Assembly: GCF_900108875.1 (NCBI RefSeq)
Contig: NZ_FNYJ01000005.1
Coordinates: forward strand, 473,254-537,253
Direction: 5' to 3'
Length of the DNA stretch: 64,000 nucleotides
Source of the DNA: Pseudomonas sp. NFR16
GTDB taxonomy: Bacteria > Pseudomonadota > Gammaproteobacteria > Pseudomonadales > Pseudomonadaceae
Of this stretch, positions 35,659-44,775 are shown piece by piece (positions within the stretch are counted from its first letter, which is position 1; every line of letters starts with the position of its first letter). Under the pieces are notes generated by a model. The model was given only the letters and a program-made list of their open reading frames with translations. It did no database searches and had not been told where the DNA came from. A program made the position numbers and the translations under genes.

Positions 35659-35823
35659 ATGTTGAGCTGGGCTATCACATTTCTGATCATCGCCATTGTT
35701 GCAGCGGTTCTGGGCTTCGGTGGTATCGCGGGCACTGCCACGGGTATCGCCAAGATTCTCTTTGTCGTGTTCCTGGTTATGTTTGTGGTGTCGTTCTTCT
35801 TTGGTCGTCGCGGTCGGGGATAA
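35659..35823 (+). CDS. DUF1328 family small membrane protein (YtjA-like)
   Basis: A 54-residue protein made almost entirely of two hydrophobic helices with the DUF1328 pattern [32 protein letters not shown] and a basic tail [15 protein letters not shown] nine bases upstream fixes ATG 35659. Two bases separate its stop from the ivy start, so the two are probably coupled. Function unknown. Confidence 0.9.
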
Positions 35824-35825
35824 CG

Positions 35826-36293
35826 ATGATCGCGAAGCAATTCTCTGCTCTGGCACTGGCGCTCCTGGGGGGCGTCAGTACACTGGCCTCTGCGGCCAAT
35901 GATGGTCAATCCCGGGTCAACGAGCTGCTTAGCTCCGATTCCGAGTACCGCCAGACATGGTCGTCGGTCGTCAAGAAGGAGGAGCGGTTGCCGGATTGGG
36001 TGATCAACCTCTCTGGCGCGTCGGATCAGATGAATGCGGTGACCGAGGATGGTGACAAGTACCTGGTAGGGCCTCTTTGCGAAACCCAGGACACGTGTAT
36101 CAATAAACGGCTGATCGTCGCCTTCAGCATGGACAAGGCTCACGCCTACGCCATGCTGGTTGAAGTCCCGGCGGGCCTGCCGGCGGATAAATCCCCGACT
36201 CGCCACGCTGATTACCGGTTCCTCGGCAAACCTGACGAAGGCATGCAAGGTCTTCTTAAAGAACAGCTGAAAAAAGACCCGAACTGGTATTGA
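35826..36293 (+). CDS. ivy: Ivy family C-type lysozyme inhibitor
   Basis: Periplasmic inhibitor of vertebrate-type lysozyme. The 155-residue precursor has a signal peptide (about 1-23, ending ASA-A) and the Ivy fold with the inhibitory loop bounded by cysteines, here Cys85 and Cys91 (GPLCETQDTC). The E. coli loop is CKPHDC with four intervening residues and the active His; here the loop has five and no His, so inhibitory strength may differ. It follows DUF1328 by two bases. Confidence 0.85.
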   Translation: MIAKQFSALALALLGGVSTLASAANDGQSRVNELLSSDSEYRQTWSSVVKKEERLPDWVINLSGASDQMNAVTEDGDKYLVGPLCETQDTCINKRLIVAFSMDKAHAYAMLVEVPAGLPADKSPTRHADYRFLGKPDEGMQGLLKEQLKKDPNWY

Positions 36294-37014
36294 TTCAGAT
36301 GATGGAAGACCGAATGTAATTGGGTCTTCCTGAAAGCCGCGCAACCCGAGGAAGGTCTGCGCGTGACCAAGGGGCCGGGGCGTTCTGACCAATGGAGTGG
36401 CTGGAGCGAACCAGGTGTACAGGGAGTACTCCCATTCGTGGGCCGGGTCAGGCAAGCCGCAACGCAAGTCCATCGTCCGATTGAGCGTGAGCCGTTATCC
36501 GACAGTGGACTTGCGAGGCGCAAACTCTAGCGCTCTGATCTCACGTCTCAGCCGTTTTAGCGACAGTTATCCCTACTTGTAATTCTTCCTACATCGTGCT
36601 TACACCCATCCTACGACCGTATATCGAGAAAAAATCGTCGATGGCGGTGCTTTGGCCGTACATGACCCATTTGTCACTTGCGTGCCCCTTCCTTCCGCAA
36701 ACATCGCTACACACGACGTTATAGCCACTTCCGAGCATTTACGCGCCAGCTGGCAAGTCAGCGTTCAATGGCACTTTTGCCTAAGTCATTGATTTTCCTC
36801 ATGCCGATTCGGCATGAGGTAGTCATTTACGGCATTAGACGATGTGACCTTCCATGGGAATAGTTGCGCCCTTTTTCGCCTGCTAAGAGCTCGGATGCTC
36901 GCTTGCGGTCACCTTCTGGACATTTCCAAGGGCACCTGCGCTTTAACGCGGACTGACAACAGACGTGCAGCGCTGGTTGAGAAGTGTCGCAGCCACTACA
37001 ACAAGGGTAATGAC
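36294..37014. other. 721-bp intergenic region upstream of gltP
   Basis: No credible gene was found. It contains a hairpin after ivy (GGAAGACC 36304-36311 with GGTCTTCC 36323-36330, no T tract) and a perfect 10-bp inverted repeat with 3-base loop at 36797-36819 (CCTCATGCCG and its complement), about 200 bases before gltP. The region is unusually long for this window and may hold gltP regulation or an sRNA. Confidence 0.45.
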
Positions 37015-38346
37015 ATGAAGAAGGCAAAACTGAGCCTCGCCTGGCAGATCCTCATCGGCCTGGTCCTGGGCATTGCGCTCGGCGCGGTCCTGAACCACTT
37101 CAGCTCCGAGAAGGCCTGGTGGATCAGCAACATTCTGCAACCGGCGGGCGACATCTTCATTCGTCTGATCAAAATGATCGTCATTCCTATCGTGATTTCT
37201 TCCCTGGTCGTCGGAATCGCTGGCGTTGGCGATGCCAAGAAGCTGGGCCGCATCGGCCTTAAGACCATCCTGTATTTCGAAGTCGTCACCACGATTGCAA
37301 TTGTGGTCGGCCTGCTGCTCGCCAACGTCTTCCATCCTGGCACCGGCATCGACATGAGCACGCTGGGGACGGTGGATATCTCGCAGTACGAGAAGACCAC
37401 GGCCGAAGTGCAGCATGATCATGCGTTCATCGCGACCATCCTCAATCTGATTCCTTCGAACATCTTCGCTGCCGTCGCGCGTGGCGACATGCTGCCGATC
37501 ATTTTCTTCTCGGTGTTCTTCGGCCTGGGGCTTTCGAGCCTGAATGCCGAAGTGCGAGAGCCACTGGTGAAGGTCTTTCAGGGCGTGTCGGAAACGATGT
37601 TCAAAGTCACTCACATGATCATGAACTACGCACCCATCGGTGTGTTCGCGCTGATCGCAGTAACCGTGGCCAACTTTGGTTTTGCCTCACTGCTGCCGCT
37701 GGCCAAGCTGGTGATTCTGGTTTACGTCGCCATCGCCTTCTTCGCGTTCGTGGTGCTGGGCCTGATCGCGCGCCTGTTTGGCTTCTCCGTCATCAAGCTG
37801 ATGCGCATCTTCAAAGACGAATTGGTGCTGGCTTACTCCACTGCCAGTTCCGAAACCGTGTTGCCTCGCGTGATCGAGAAGATGGAAGCCTACGGTGCAC
37901 CGAAGGCCATTAGCAGCTTCGTGGTGCCGACCGGTTATTCGTTCAACCTGGATGGCTCGACGCTGTATCAGAGCATCGCAGCGCTGTTCATCGCGCAGCT
38001 TTACGGGATTGACCTGTCGATCGGCCAACAGCTGATGCTGGTACTGACTTTGATGGTGACCTCCAAAGGCATCGCGGGCGTTCCGGGTGTGTCGTTCGTG
38101 GTGCTGCTGGCGACGCTGGGCAGCGTTGGTATCCCGCTCGAAGGACTGGCCTTCATTGCGGGTGTCGACCGCATCATGGACATGGCGCGTACGGCCTTGA
38201 ACGTGATCGGCAACGCGCTGGCGGTATTGGTCATCGCGCGCTGGGAAGGCATGTACGACGACGCCAAAGGCGAACGTTACTGGAATTCTCTGCCGCACTG
38301 GCGCAGCAAGGAATCCCTGCCTGCCGGTCAGTCGACAGTCGATTGA
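37015..38346 (+). CDS. gltP: Proton/glutamate-aspartate symporter, DAACS family
   Basis: Inner-membrane uptake carrier for glutamate, aspartate and perhaps C4-dicarboxylates. The 443-residue protein has about eight helices and the DAACS hallmarks: serine-rich AYSTASSETVLPRV before hairpin 1, PTGYSFNLDGSTLYQSIAALF and GVPGVSFVVLLATLGSVGIPLEGLAFIAGVDRIMDMARTALNVIGNALA. AAGGG precedes ATG 37015; the longer open frame upstream is unsupported. GltP was judged over DctA by the local gene order recalled from P. aeruginosa. Confidence 0.9.
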   Translation: MKKAKLSLAWQILIGLVLGIALGAVLNHFSSEKAWWISNILQPAGDIFIRLIKMIVIPIVISSLVVGIAGVGDAKKLGRIGLKTILYFEVVTTIAIVVGLLLANVFHPGTGIDMSTLGTVDISQYEKTTAEVQHDHAFIATILNLIPSNIFAAVARGDMLPIIFFSVFFGLGLSSLNAEVREPLVKVFQGVSETMFKVTHMIMNYAPIGVFALIAVTVANFGFASLLPLAKLVILVYVAIAFFAFVVLGLIARLFGFSVIKLMRIFKDELVLAYSTASSETVLPRVIEKMEAYGAPKAISSFVVPTGYSFNLDGSTLYQSIAALFIAQLYGIDLSIGQQLMLVLTLMVTSKGIAGVPGVSFVVLLATLGSVGIPLEGLAFIAGVDRIMDMARTALNVIGNALAVLVIARWEGMYDDAKGERYWNSLPHWRSKESLPAGQSTVD

Positions 38347-38370
38347 TTGCTGAGCAGTGCTGACCAACAG

Positions 38371-38396
38371 ACCCCGCCCTCATGCGGGGTTTGTTG
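38371..38396 (+). terminator. Rho-independent terminator after gltP
   Basis: ACCCCGC (38371-38377) and GCGGGGT (38384-38390) form a 7-bp stem with a 6-base loop, followed by a T-rich TTGTTGT. It lies 25 bases after the gltP stop. Confidence 0.8.
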
Positions 38397-38580
38397 TATT
38401 TGAGTTTCAGCTGGCCGCGCCCACGGGGGTCTGCTCTCGCCGCAGATCGCGGGCCGCGCCGCATAAGTCGTAAGCGCGTGGCGCCTCCAGTTCGCGTGTC
38501 CTGTCTGCTAACTGTGGGATAGGGTTTGTTGTTTGCGCCCTCGCCGCTATCATCCCCGCATCTTCCGAGGGGACTTACCG

Positions 38581-39819
38581 ATGCTCAACGGCCTATGGCT
38601 TGGCTTTTTCGTGGTTGCGGCGATTTCCGCGCTGGCGCAATGGTTGATTGGCGGCAACGCAGGGATCTTCGCGGCGATGGTTGAAAGCATCTTCGCCATG
38701 GCCAAGCTCTCGGTTGAGGTGATGGTGCTGCTGTTCGGCACGCTGACGTTGTGGCTCGGCTTTCTGAACATCGCTGAAAAGGCCGGAATCGTCGACTGGC
38801 TGGGTAAGGTGCTCGCGCCGCTGTTCCATCGTCTGATGCCTGAGGTCCCGCGCGGCCATCCTGCTCTGGGCTTGATCACCCTCAATTTCGCCGCCAACGC
38901 ACTGGGCCTTGATAACGCTGCCACGCCAATCGGCCTCAAGGCCATGCGCTCGCTGCAGGAACTCAACCCCAGCCAGACCGTAGCGAGCAATGCGCAAATT
39001 CTGTTTCTGGTCCTGAATGCCTCGTCGCTGACGCTGCTTCCGGTGACCATCTTCATGTACCGGGCGCAGCAAGGCGCGGTCGATCCGACCATGGTGTTCC
39101 TACCGATTCTGCTGGCGACCAGCGCGTCGACGCTGGTGGGCCTGCTATCGGTTGCGGTTATGCAGCGCCTGCGCTTGTGGGATCCAGTGGTGCTGGCCTA
39201 TCTGGTGCCCGGAGCGCTGTTGCTTGGCGGCTTCATGGCGGTGCTGGCCGGGTTGTCCGCTACGGCGCTTTCCAGCCTTTCGTCCATATTGGGCAACGTC
39301 ACGCTGTTCGGCATCATCATGGTGTTTCTGGTGATCGGCGCGCTGCGCAAGGTCAAGGTCTACGAAACATTCGTCGAAGGCGCGAAGGAAGGCTTCGATG
39401 TGGCGAAGAACTTGCTGCCGTATCTGGTGGCAATGCTGTGCGCGGTGGGCGTCTTGCGCGCATCCGGAGCGCTTGACCTGATTCTGGAAGGGATTCGCCA
39501 CGGGATTCAGTGGATGGGCCTGGACACGCGCTTCGTCGATGCCCTTCCGACCGCGCTGGTCAAACCGTTTTCAGGCAGCGCAGCGCGTGCCATGTTGATC
39601 GAAACCATGAAGACCCAAGGTGTCGACAGCTTCCCGGCGCTGGTGGCCGCGACCATTCAGGGCAGTACCGAAACCACGTTCTATGTGCTCGCCGTGTACT
39701 TCGGCGCAGTGGGCATCCAGCGCGCCCGCCATGCCGTCGGCTGCGCGCTGCTTGCGGAACTGGCAGGCGTCATCGCTGCCATTCTGGTGTGCTACTGGTT
39801 CTTCGGCTCGGCCGTGTAG
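38581..39819 (+). CDS. Nucleoside-recognition (Gate) domain membrane protein, SpmA/SpmB-like
   Basis: A 412-residue membrane protein with about ten helices that looks like fused SpmA and SpmB halves, each a Gate/nucleoside-recognition domain (ITLNFAANALGLDNAATPIGLKAM in the first half; TALVKPFSGSAARAMLIETM and AATIQGSTETTFYVLAVYFG in the second). The sporulation name comes from Bacillus; in pseudomonads the function is not known. GAGGGGA precedes ATG 38581. Its 3' end overlaps the convergent lipoprotein gene by 28 bases. Confidence 0.85.
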   Translation: MLNGLWLGFFVVAAISALAQWLIGGNAGIFAAMVESIFAMAKLSVEVMVLLFGTLTLWLGFLNIAEKAGIVDWLGKVLAPLFHRLMPEVPRGHPALGLITLNFAANALGLDNAATPIGLKAMRSLQELNPSQTVASNAQILFLVLNASSLTLLPVTIFMYRAQQGAVDPTMVFLPILLATSASTLVGLLSVAVMQRLRLWDPVVLAYLVPGALLLGGFMAVLAGLSATALSSLSSILGNVTLFGIIMVFLVIGALRKVKVYETFVEGAKEGFDVAKNLLPYLVAMLCAVGVLRASGALDLILEGIRHGIQWMGLDTRFVDALPTALVKPFSGSAARAMLIETMKTQGVDSFPALVAATIQGSTETTFYVLAVYFGAVGIQRARHAVGCALLAELAGVIAAILVCYWFFGSAV

Positions 39820-40430
39820 TGCCGCTGACCCTGCTCCACAGTCCATTGCAGTACCTGGGCCGCCAGCGAGTCGCTGGCCTGGCCGAACCCCGCCACAACG
39901 GCCGCAACCTGCTTGTCACCCACGGGTTGATGCACCTCGAAACGGCGGCTTGCCACGATGCGCTGACGCTCATCGGACAGCCGCGCATCCAGTCGAATCA
40001 CCACTTCGATGGCCTGCCCGCGGTACTCGCTCTGAAAGGCCTGTAACTCTCCGCCCAGCTCGAAATCCGCCTGCAGGTTGCTGTCATCGGTACTGATCGA
40101 CAGCACTCGGCCGTCGCGATAAAACGCGTCGGTCAGGCGATTGCGCAGCAACACGGGCGCCGGGTCGCTCCAGCGCGCGCCCTTATAACTGCTGATCACG
40201 TCACCCTGCGGGATCACCGCAATACGGGCGCTGTCCAGGGTCTCGCTGGATTTTGGACGCACGACCCGCAGAGACCAGGGCGCAGGCGTCTGCGCTTTGC
40301 TGGTGGCTGACGCAGTCGGCAGCCGGTAGACGTCAGACGGCTCCTGTTTGGGCAAAATGGAGCACGCTGCCGTCGACAACAGGGCAGTCACCAGCAGCAG
40401 TTGGGTAATTGAGTGACCGGCAAGCCTCAT
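39792..40430 (-). CDS. ABC transport auxiliary lipoprotein (PqiC/YmbA type)
   Basis: A 212-residue lipoprotein (signal MRLAGHSITQLLLVTALLSTAAC, Cys23) with the ABC-transporter auxiliary domain found with MCE lipid transporters (ARIAVIPQGDVISSYKGARWSDPAPVLLRNRLTDAF). It probably acts as an outer-membrane partner of the MCE protein encoded just upstream; the two genes overlap by four bases. Confidence 0.85.
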   Translation of the reverse strand: MRLAGHSITQLLLVTALLSTAACSILPKQEPSDVYRLPTASATSKAQTPAPWSLRVVRPKSSETLDSARIAVIPQGDVISSYKGARWSDPAPVLLRNRLTDAFYRDGRVLSISTDDSNLQADFELGGELQAFQSEYRGQAIEVVIRLDARLSDERQRIVASRRFEVHQPVGDKQVAAVVAGFGQASDSLAAQVLQWTVEQGQRHYTAEPKNQ

Positions 40431-41368
40431 GGCTCAAACTCCTTGTTTTTGTCGCTCCCGAGCAGATACCCGCTGGGGTTGGCATTCAGGCTGCGTGAGA
40501 TGGTTTTGAGTGACGACAGGGTTTCGCGCAGTTCACGGATCGCCGGACCCAGTTCACCCAGGCCCTGCAGACCGCCGTTGACCGAGTCCTGGTTGTCTTT
40601 GAGAAATGCGTTGATGGTCAGGCTGCTCTGTTCCAGCGATTTCATCGCCTGCTGCGCACTGGTAATGGCTTGCTTGCCATCGCTGGTCAGCAGTTGGTTG
40701 GCGTTGCGCATCAAGGTCGATGTCTGCTCCAGCGTGGTGCCTGCCTGCTTGCTCAACACCGTCATCTGCTTGAGCGCCTGTCGGATATCGTCACGCTGAT
40801 CGGAGATGACACCGGTGGTCTGTTCCAGATGCTGCAAGGTCTTGGTCAGCGTCTTCACATTGTCCGACGAAAAAATCTCGTTGGTGTTGTGCAGCAGGGT
40901 GTTGATGCCGGTCAGCAGGTCGTTGCTGTCGTTGAGCAAACGCGAAATCGGCGATGGCGACGCGATGATCACCGGCAGGTTGCCGTCTTCGCCCTTCAGA
41001 GGCTCGCTTTGTGGCGTGCCGCCGCTGAGCTGAATGATTGAGGTGCCCGTGATGCCGGCGAGCGCGAGTTTGGCAAACGTGTCGCGCTTGATCGGTGTCT
41101 CGCCGGCGACGCGAATCTGTGCCAGTACGCGGCGCGGATCCTGAGGGTCCAGACGCAGGTTGACCACGTCACCCACTTTGATGCCGCTGTATTGGACAGG
41201 ACTGCCTCGTGACAGGCCTGTCACGGCTTCGTTGAACACAACCTGATAATCCTTGAACGCTGTGTCCACGCTGGACTTGGCCAGCCACAGGCCGAACAGC
41301 AGCGCGGCAGCGACCACGATCACTGTGAACAGGCCGATCAGGACGTGATGGGCGCGGGTTTCCATCAT
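40427..41368 (-). CDS. MCE (MlaD-type) lipid transport protein
   Basis: A 313-residue protein with one N-terminal helix (about 12-32) and an MCE domain (about 38-120, VFNEAVTGLSRGSPVQYSGIKVGDVV and ITGTSIIQLSGG), followed by a long helical coiled-coil region (about 150-300) unlike the short MlaD. It should form a periplasmic hexameric ring or needle handling lipids. ATG 41368 or 41365 is possible; both overlap the ATPase stop. Part of an operon with a permease, ATPase and lipoprotein. Confidence 0.88.
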   Translation of the reverse strand: MMETRAHHVLIGLFTVIVVAAALLFGLWLAKSSVDTAFKDYQVVFNEAVTGLSRGSPVQYSGIKVGDVVNLRLDPQDPRRVLAQIRVAGETPIKRDTFAKLALAGITGTSIIQLSGGTPQSEPLKGEDGNLPVIIASPSPISRLLNDSNDLLTGINTLLHNTNEIFSSDNVKTLTKTLQHLEQTTGVISDQRDDIRQALKQMTVLSKQAGTTLEQTSTLMRNANQLLTSDGKQAITSAQQAMKSLEQSSLTINAFLKDNQDSVNGGLQGLGELGPAIRELRETLSSLKTISRSLNANPSGYLLGSDKNKEFEP

Positions 41369-42171
41369 GAGACCTCGTGTGGGTGAGTGGCCGCTGCATA
41401 GGCCGAGCGGCCGCGCGGGCCATGAAAGTATTCGTGAATCCAGTCGTCCTTGTACGCCGACACTTTATCGATGCTGTCGGCCACCAACACCCGTTTTTGC
41501 GCCAGGACCGCGACCCGGTCGGTAATGGTGTACAGCGTGTCCAGATCGTGGGTGACCATGAACACGCTCAAGCCCAATGCGTCTCGCAGCGTGAGGATCA
41601 ACTGATCGAAAGCCCCGGCGCCAATGGGGTCCAGCCCGGCGGTCGGCTCGTCCAGAAACAGGATGTCCGGATCCAGCGCCAGCGCTCGGGCCAGTGCCGC
41701 CCGTTTGATCATCCCGCCCGACAGCGATGCCGGATACTTGTGCGCGGCCGACAGCGGCAGGCCGGCCAGCGCCATCTTGATCCCGGCCAGATGCTCGGCT
41801 TCTTCGCGGTTCAGCCCTGCGTGCTCGATCAGCGGCAGGGCAACGTTTTCAGTGATGGTCAACGAGGAGAACAACGCGCCCTTCTGAAACAGCACGCCGA
41901 AACGTCGTTCAACCTGAGAGCGTTGTTTGTCCGGCAAATTCAGCAAATCCTGACCCAACACGCGGACATTGCCTGCAGCGGGGCGCTGCAACCCGACAAT
42001 GCTGCGCAACAGCACCGATTTGCCGCTGCCCGAGCCGCCGACAACGGCCAGGATCTCCCCGCGATACAGATCAAGGTCGAGATGCTCGTGCACCACTTGC
42101 GGCCCAAACCGATTGCTCAGGCCCCGCACCTGGATGACCGTTTCGCTGGGTTGTACGCACCGTCTGGTCAC
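41365..42171 (-). CDS. ABC transporter ATP-binding protein, MlaF type
   Basis: ATPase of the MCE transporter, 268 residues with Walker A GGSGSGKSV, signature LSGGMIKRAALARALA and Walker B ILFLDEPTAGLDP. Overlaps the permease by four bases (ATGA) and the MCE gene likewise. The main Mla system of P. aeruginosa lies elsewhere; this set resembles its second, less studied one. Confidence 0.9.
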   Translation of the reverse strand: MTRRCVQPSETVIQVRGLSNRFGPQVVHEHLDLDLYRGEILAVVGGSGSGKSVLLRSIVGLQRPAAGNVRVLGQDLLNLPDKQRSQVERRFGVLFQKGALFSSLTITENVALPLIEHAGLNREEAEHLAGIKMALAGLPLSAAHKYPASLSGGMIKRAALARALALDPDILFLDEPTAGLDPIGAGAFDQLILTLRDALGLSVFMVTHDLDTLYTITDRVAVLAQKRVLVADSIDKVSAYKDDWIHEYFHGPRGRSAYAAATHPHEVS

Positions 42172-43337
42172 CAGCCGATCTCCATGAAGAACATTGCGGC
42201 CAGTGCATCCAGCACGATGACCACGAAAATCGATTGCACCACGCTCGATGTGGTGTGAGCGCCCACTGACTCGGCACTGCCTTCGACCTTGAAGCCCTCA
42301 AGACACCCGATCGCGGCGATGAAGAATGCAAAGATCGGTGCTTTGACGATGCCCACCAGAAAGTGTTGAACGCCGATGTCGGCCTGCATCAGCGAAAGGA
42401 ACATGGCCGGAGAAATGCCCAGCGAGAGCGCGCAGACCACGCCGCCGCCAACGATGCCGCAGATCATCGCAAGAAACGTCAGCATCGGCAGTGAGATGAG
42501 CAGCGCCAGGACGCGAGGCAGGACCAGCATTTCAGTAGGACTCATTCCCAGCGTTTGAAGGGCATCGAGCTCTTCATTGGCTTTCATCGAGCCGATCTGC
42601 GCAGTGAACGCGCTGGCCGTGCGGCCTGCCAATAGAATCGCCGTGAGCAGCACGGCAAATTCGCGCAGAAACGAGAAGCCGATCAGGTCGACGGTGAAAA
42701 TTGTCGCGCCGAATGCTTTCAGCACGGTGGCGCCCAGGAACGCCACGACAGCGCCCACCATGAAAGTCAGCAGTGCCACGATGGGTGCTGCGTCCAGGCC
42801 GATCTGTTCGATATGGGCGATGACCGATGTGGTCCGCCAGCGCCGTGGGCGTAGCAGCGTGGTGACCAGGGTTTGCAGGATCAGGCCGATAAAGCCCAGC
42901 AACTGCAGGGTGTCCTTCAGGATGACATCGACCGCGCAGCCGATCCGGGCCAGCAGTTGGGTGCCAACGGCCACTTCTGGATCTTTCAGCGGCTGGCAGT
43001 AGTCACTCAGCGCGCTCTGGATGGTTTGCATGAGCGCGCGACTGGACTCCGGCAAATTGGGGGCCTGAACTGCCAGCAGACGCAGACGTTGCACTCCCAG
43101 CAGCTCGACCAGCAGCGACGCTCCGGCGGTGTCCAGCGCGCCCAGCTGGCTCATGTCTACCTGCGTACTGGGTCCGAAGCCTGCACTGAGCGCGTCTGTC
43201 TGATGCTTGAGCGCTCGATAATGGGCAAGCGTCCAGTCTCCGGCAATCCGCAGCTGCGTGGGATCGGTCGAAGTATCCAATAAGACGCTTCCCGAAACCT
43301 GAGAAGCGCTGTTAACACGGTGTGTCAGTGGTGTCAT
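42168..43337 (-). CDS. ABC transporter permease, MlaE type with N-terminal STAS-like domain
   Basis: A 389-residue protein combining an N-terminal STAS-like region (about 20-125, VDMSQLGALDTAGASLLVELLG) with an MlaE permease (about 140-389, LIGFSFLREFAVLLTAILLAGRTASAFTAQIGSMKANEELDALQTLGMSP). In the E. coli Mla system these are separate proteins (MlaB and MlaE). ATG 43337 lies 11 bases after the DUF5924 stop but lacks a clear ribosome binding site. Confidence 0.88.
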   Translation of the reverse strand: MTPLTHRVNSASQVSGSVLLDTSTDPTQLRIAGDWTLAHYRALKHQTDALSAGFGPSTQVDMSQLGALDTAGASLLVELLGVQRLRLLAVQAPNLPESSRALMQTIQSALSDYCQPLKDPEVAVGTQLLARIGCAVDVILKDTLQLLGFIGLILQTLVTTLLRPRRWRTTSVIAHIEQIGLDAAPIVALLTFMVGAVVAFLGATVLKAFGATIFTVDLIGFSFLREFAVLLTAILLAGRTASAFTAQIGSMKANEELDALQTLGMSPTEMLVLPRVLALLISLPMLTFLAMICGIVGGGVVCALSLGISPAMFLSLMQADIGVQHFLVGIVKAPIFAFFIAAIGCLEGFKVEGSAESVGAHTTSSVVQSIFVVIVLDALAAMFFMEIGW

Positions 43338-43347
43338 GGGAGCGAGC

Positions 43348-44523
43348 TTAGTTGGTTTTGGCCGGATCAGGCGAGCTCTCAGCTGGCGATTTGTCATCGG
43401 TTTTCTGTGTGCCGGAATCCGCCGGGCCGGTGTCATCCGCGCCCGGTTTCAGGCCCGCTGGCGTGATTCTCTTGCGAGTGACTGCAGGCTGGTCTGTGTC
43501 GGTCACTTCAAAGCGCAATACCCCGATCATCTGGCCATCCTCGGTCAGCACACGCACCTGCCACTTGCCCAGTACATCAGGGGGAAAGTTCTGTTTGTGG
43601 GTCCAGGCCCGATAGCCTTCCTTACGTCCGCCATGAATGTCTAGAGCAATTCGATCGACCTCTTCGCCGTTATGCCGCCAGACATGGTAAATGCGCTCGT
43701 CCAGCCCACGCGGCGCGTTGATCGAGGTGTAAGCGTACAGGCCGGCGCTGCGCAGTTGATTGACGCCGATCTCCTGAATGCTCTCGCCCGGCGTCCGGTT
43801 CTGGTTGTCGAACCGGGTGCTCACGGCGACTTCGGTCAGCCACAGCGTGGCCGGCGGCACCCACGAGCGCAGCAGCCAGCCGGCTCCACCGATGGCCAGC
43901 GTCATCAGCACCAGCCCGATTGCTCGCTTCCAGTTGTTGATCGGGAAACTTGACGCCAGGCTCGGAAAAGACAGCAGCATCGCCGTGATCAGCGAGAGCT
44001 TGTAGCTTTCGGCGGTGGTCAGGTGAAGGATGACCGGCAGCGCCGTGAGCAAGGCGGCGAACAGCGTCAGAGTGTGCAACGCCATGAACAGCCAGCGGCG
44101 CGGCGCCAGCCATTTGTAGTACAGCGGGTCGGTGATCGACACCAGCCCCGCCGCCGCCAGGATGCCGGTGAACACCAACTGACCGCTGTTCCATGTGGTG
44201 GTGACGAAGAAGAACGGCAGAACGAAGAACAGGCTTTCCTGATGAATCATCTGCGTGGCGTAGCGCAGTAAAGGCTGTGGGATCTCGCGTTTGAAAACCC
44301 TGGCGATCAATGCGACGGCGCTGTTCTCCACCATCAGCCACAACCAGCTGACCAGCATGATCACCGCAATCCACGTCGCAAGCTTGGCTTGGCGGTCCAC
44401 CAGAATGAAGCTGCCGATCCCCGAGCAGAAGCCGAAGAATGCAATCACCCCCGGGTAGCGCTTGATGAACTCCAGTACGCGCTGTACGTGGGAATTCTGC
44501 ATGATGGCGTTCAAGTCCGGCAT
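43348..44523 (-). CDS. DUF5924/DUF2914 membrane protein
   Basis: A protein of about 391 residues with a membrane part of eight or so helices (about 20-250) and a C-terminal beta-rich DUF2914-type domain (about 260-365, ERIYHVWRHNGEEVDRIALDIHGGRKEGYRAWTHKQNFPP), then a Pro/Asp/Ala-rich tail. Function unknown. It precedes the MlaE-type permease by 11 bases, so it may belong to the lipid-transport operon. Start uncertain: ATG 44523 gives a plausible N-terminus, ATG 44577 or 44502 are alternatives. Confidence 0.75.
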   Translation of the reverse strand: MPDLNAIMQNSHVQRVLEFIKRYPGVIAFFGFCSGIGSFILVDRQAKLATWIAVIMLVSWLWLMVENSAVALIARVFKREIPQPLLRYATQMIHQESLFFVLPFFFVTTTWNSGQLVFTGILAAAGLVSITDPLYYKWLAPRRWLFMALHTLTLFAALLTALPVILHLTTAESYKLSLITAMLLSFPSLASSFPINNWKRAIGLVLMTLAIGGAGWLLRSWVPPATLWLTEVAVSTRFDNQNRTPGESIQEIGVNQLRSAGLYAYTSINAPRGLDERIYHVWRHNGEEVDRIALDIHGGRKEGYRAWTHKQNFPPDVLGKWQVRVLTEDGQMIGVLRFEVTDTDQPAVTRKRITPAGLKPGADDTGPADSGTQKTDDKSPAESSPDPAKTN

Positions 44524-44720
44524 TTCGGTGTTCACTTTGGCGGTAGGAAAAATCCTTGGCAGGATACCAATGATCACAGTTCACACGTGCACAGAAACCG
44601 TTTATGCCGATCGCATCGGCGCGCGATTCCCCTCTATCTGGCACATAGCGGCAGTCATCGCTGCTAGCACCGAGTGTCAGACCAACCCGCCATACGGTTC
44701 TGCTGCCGCTGCGCGTCAGA

Positions 44721-44741
44721 TCGCGGGCAAGCGCGCTCCTA
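44721..44741. repeat. Single REP copy
   Basis: TCGCGGGCAAGCGCGCTCCT repeats the arm at 8565-8584, here without an inverted partner. It lies between the M16 peptidase end and the DUF5924 start. Confidence 0.75.
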
Positions 44742-44775
44742 AATTGACTGAAGGACCTGGACTCATCTCAGTCCG

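Noticed and set aside
36844..37014. N-terminal extension of gltP by 57 codons
   Set aside because: The extension is not membrane-carrier-like and ATG 37015 has its own AAGGG and the normal family N-terminus.
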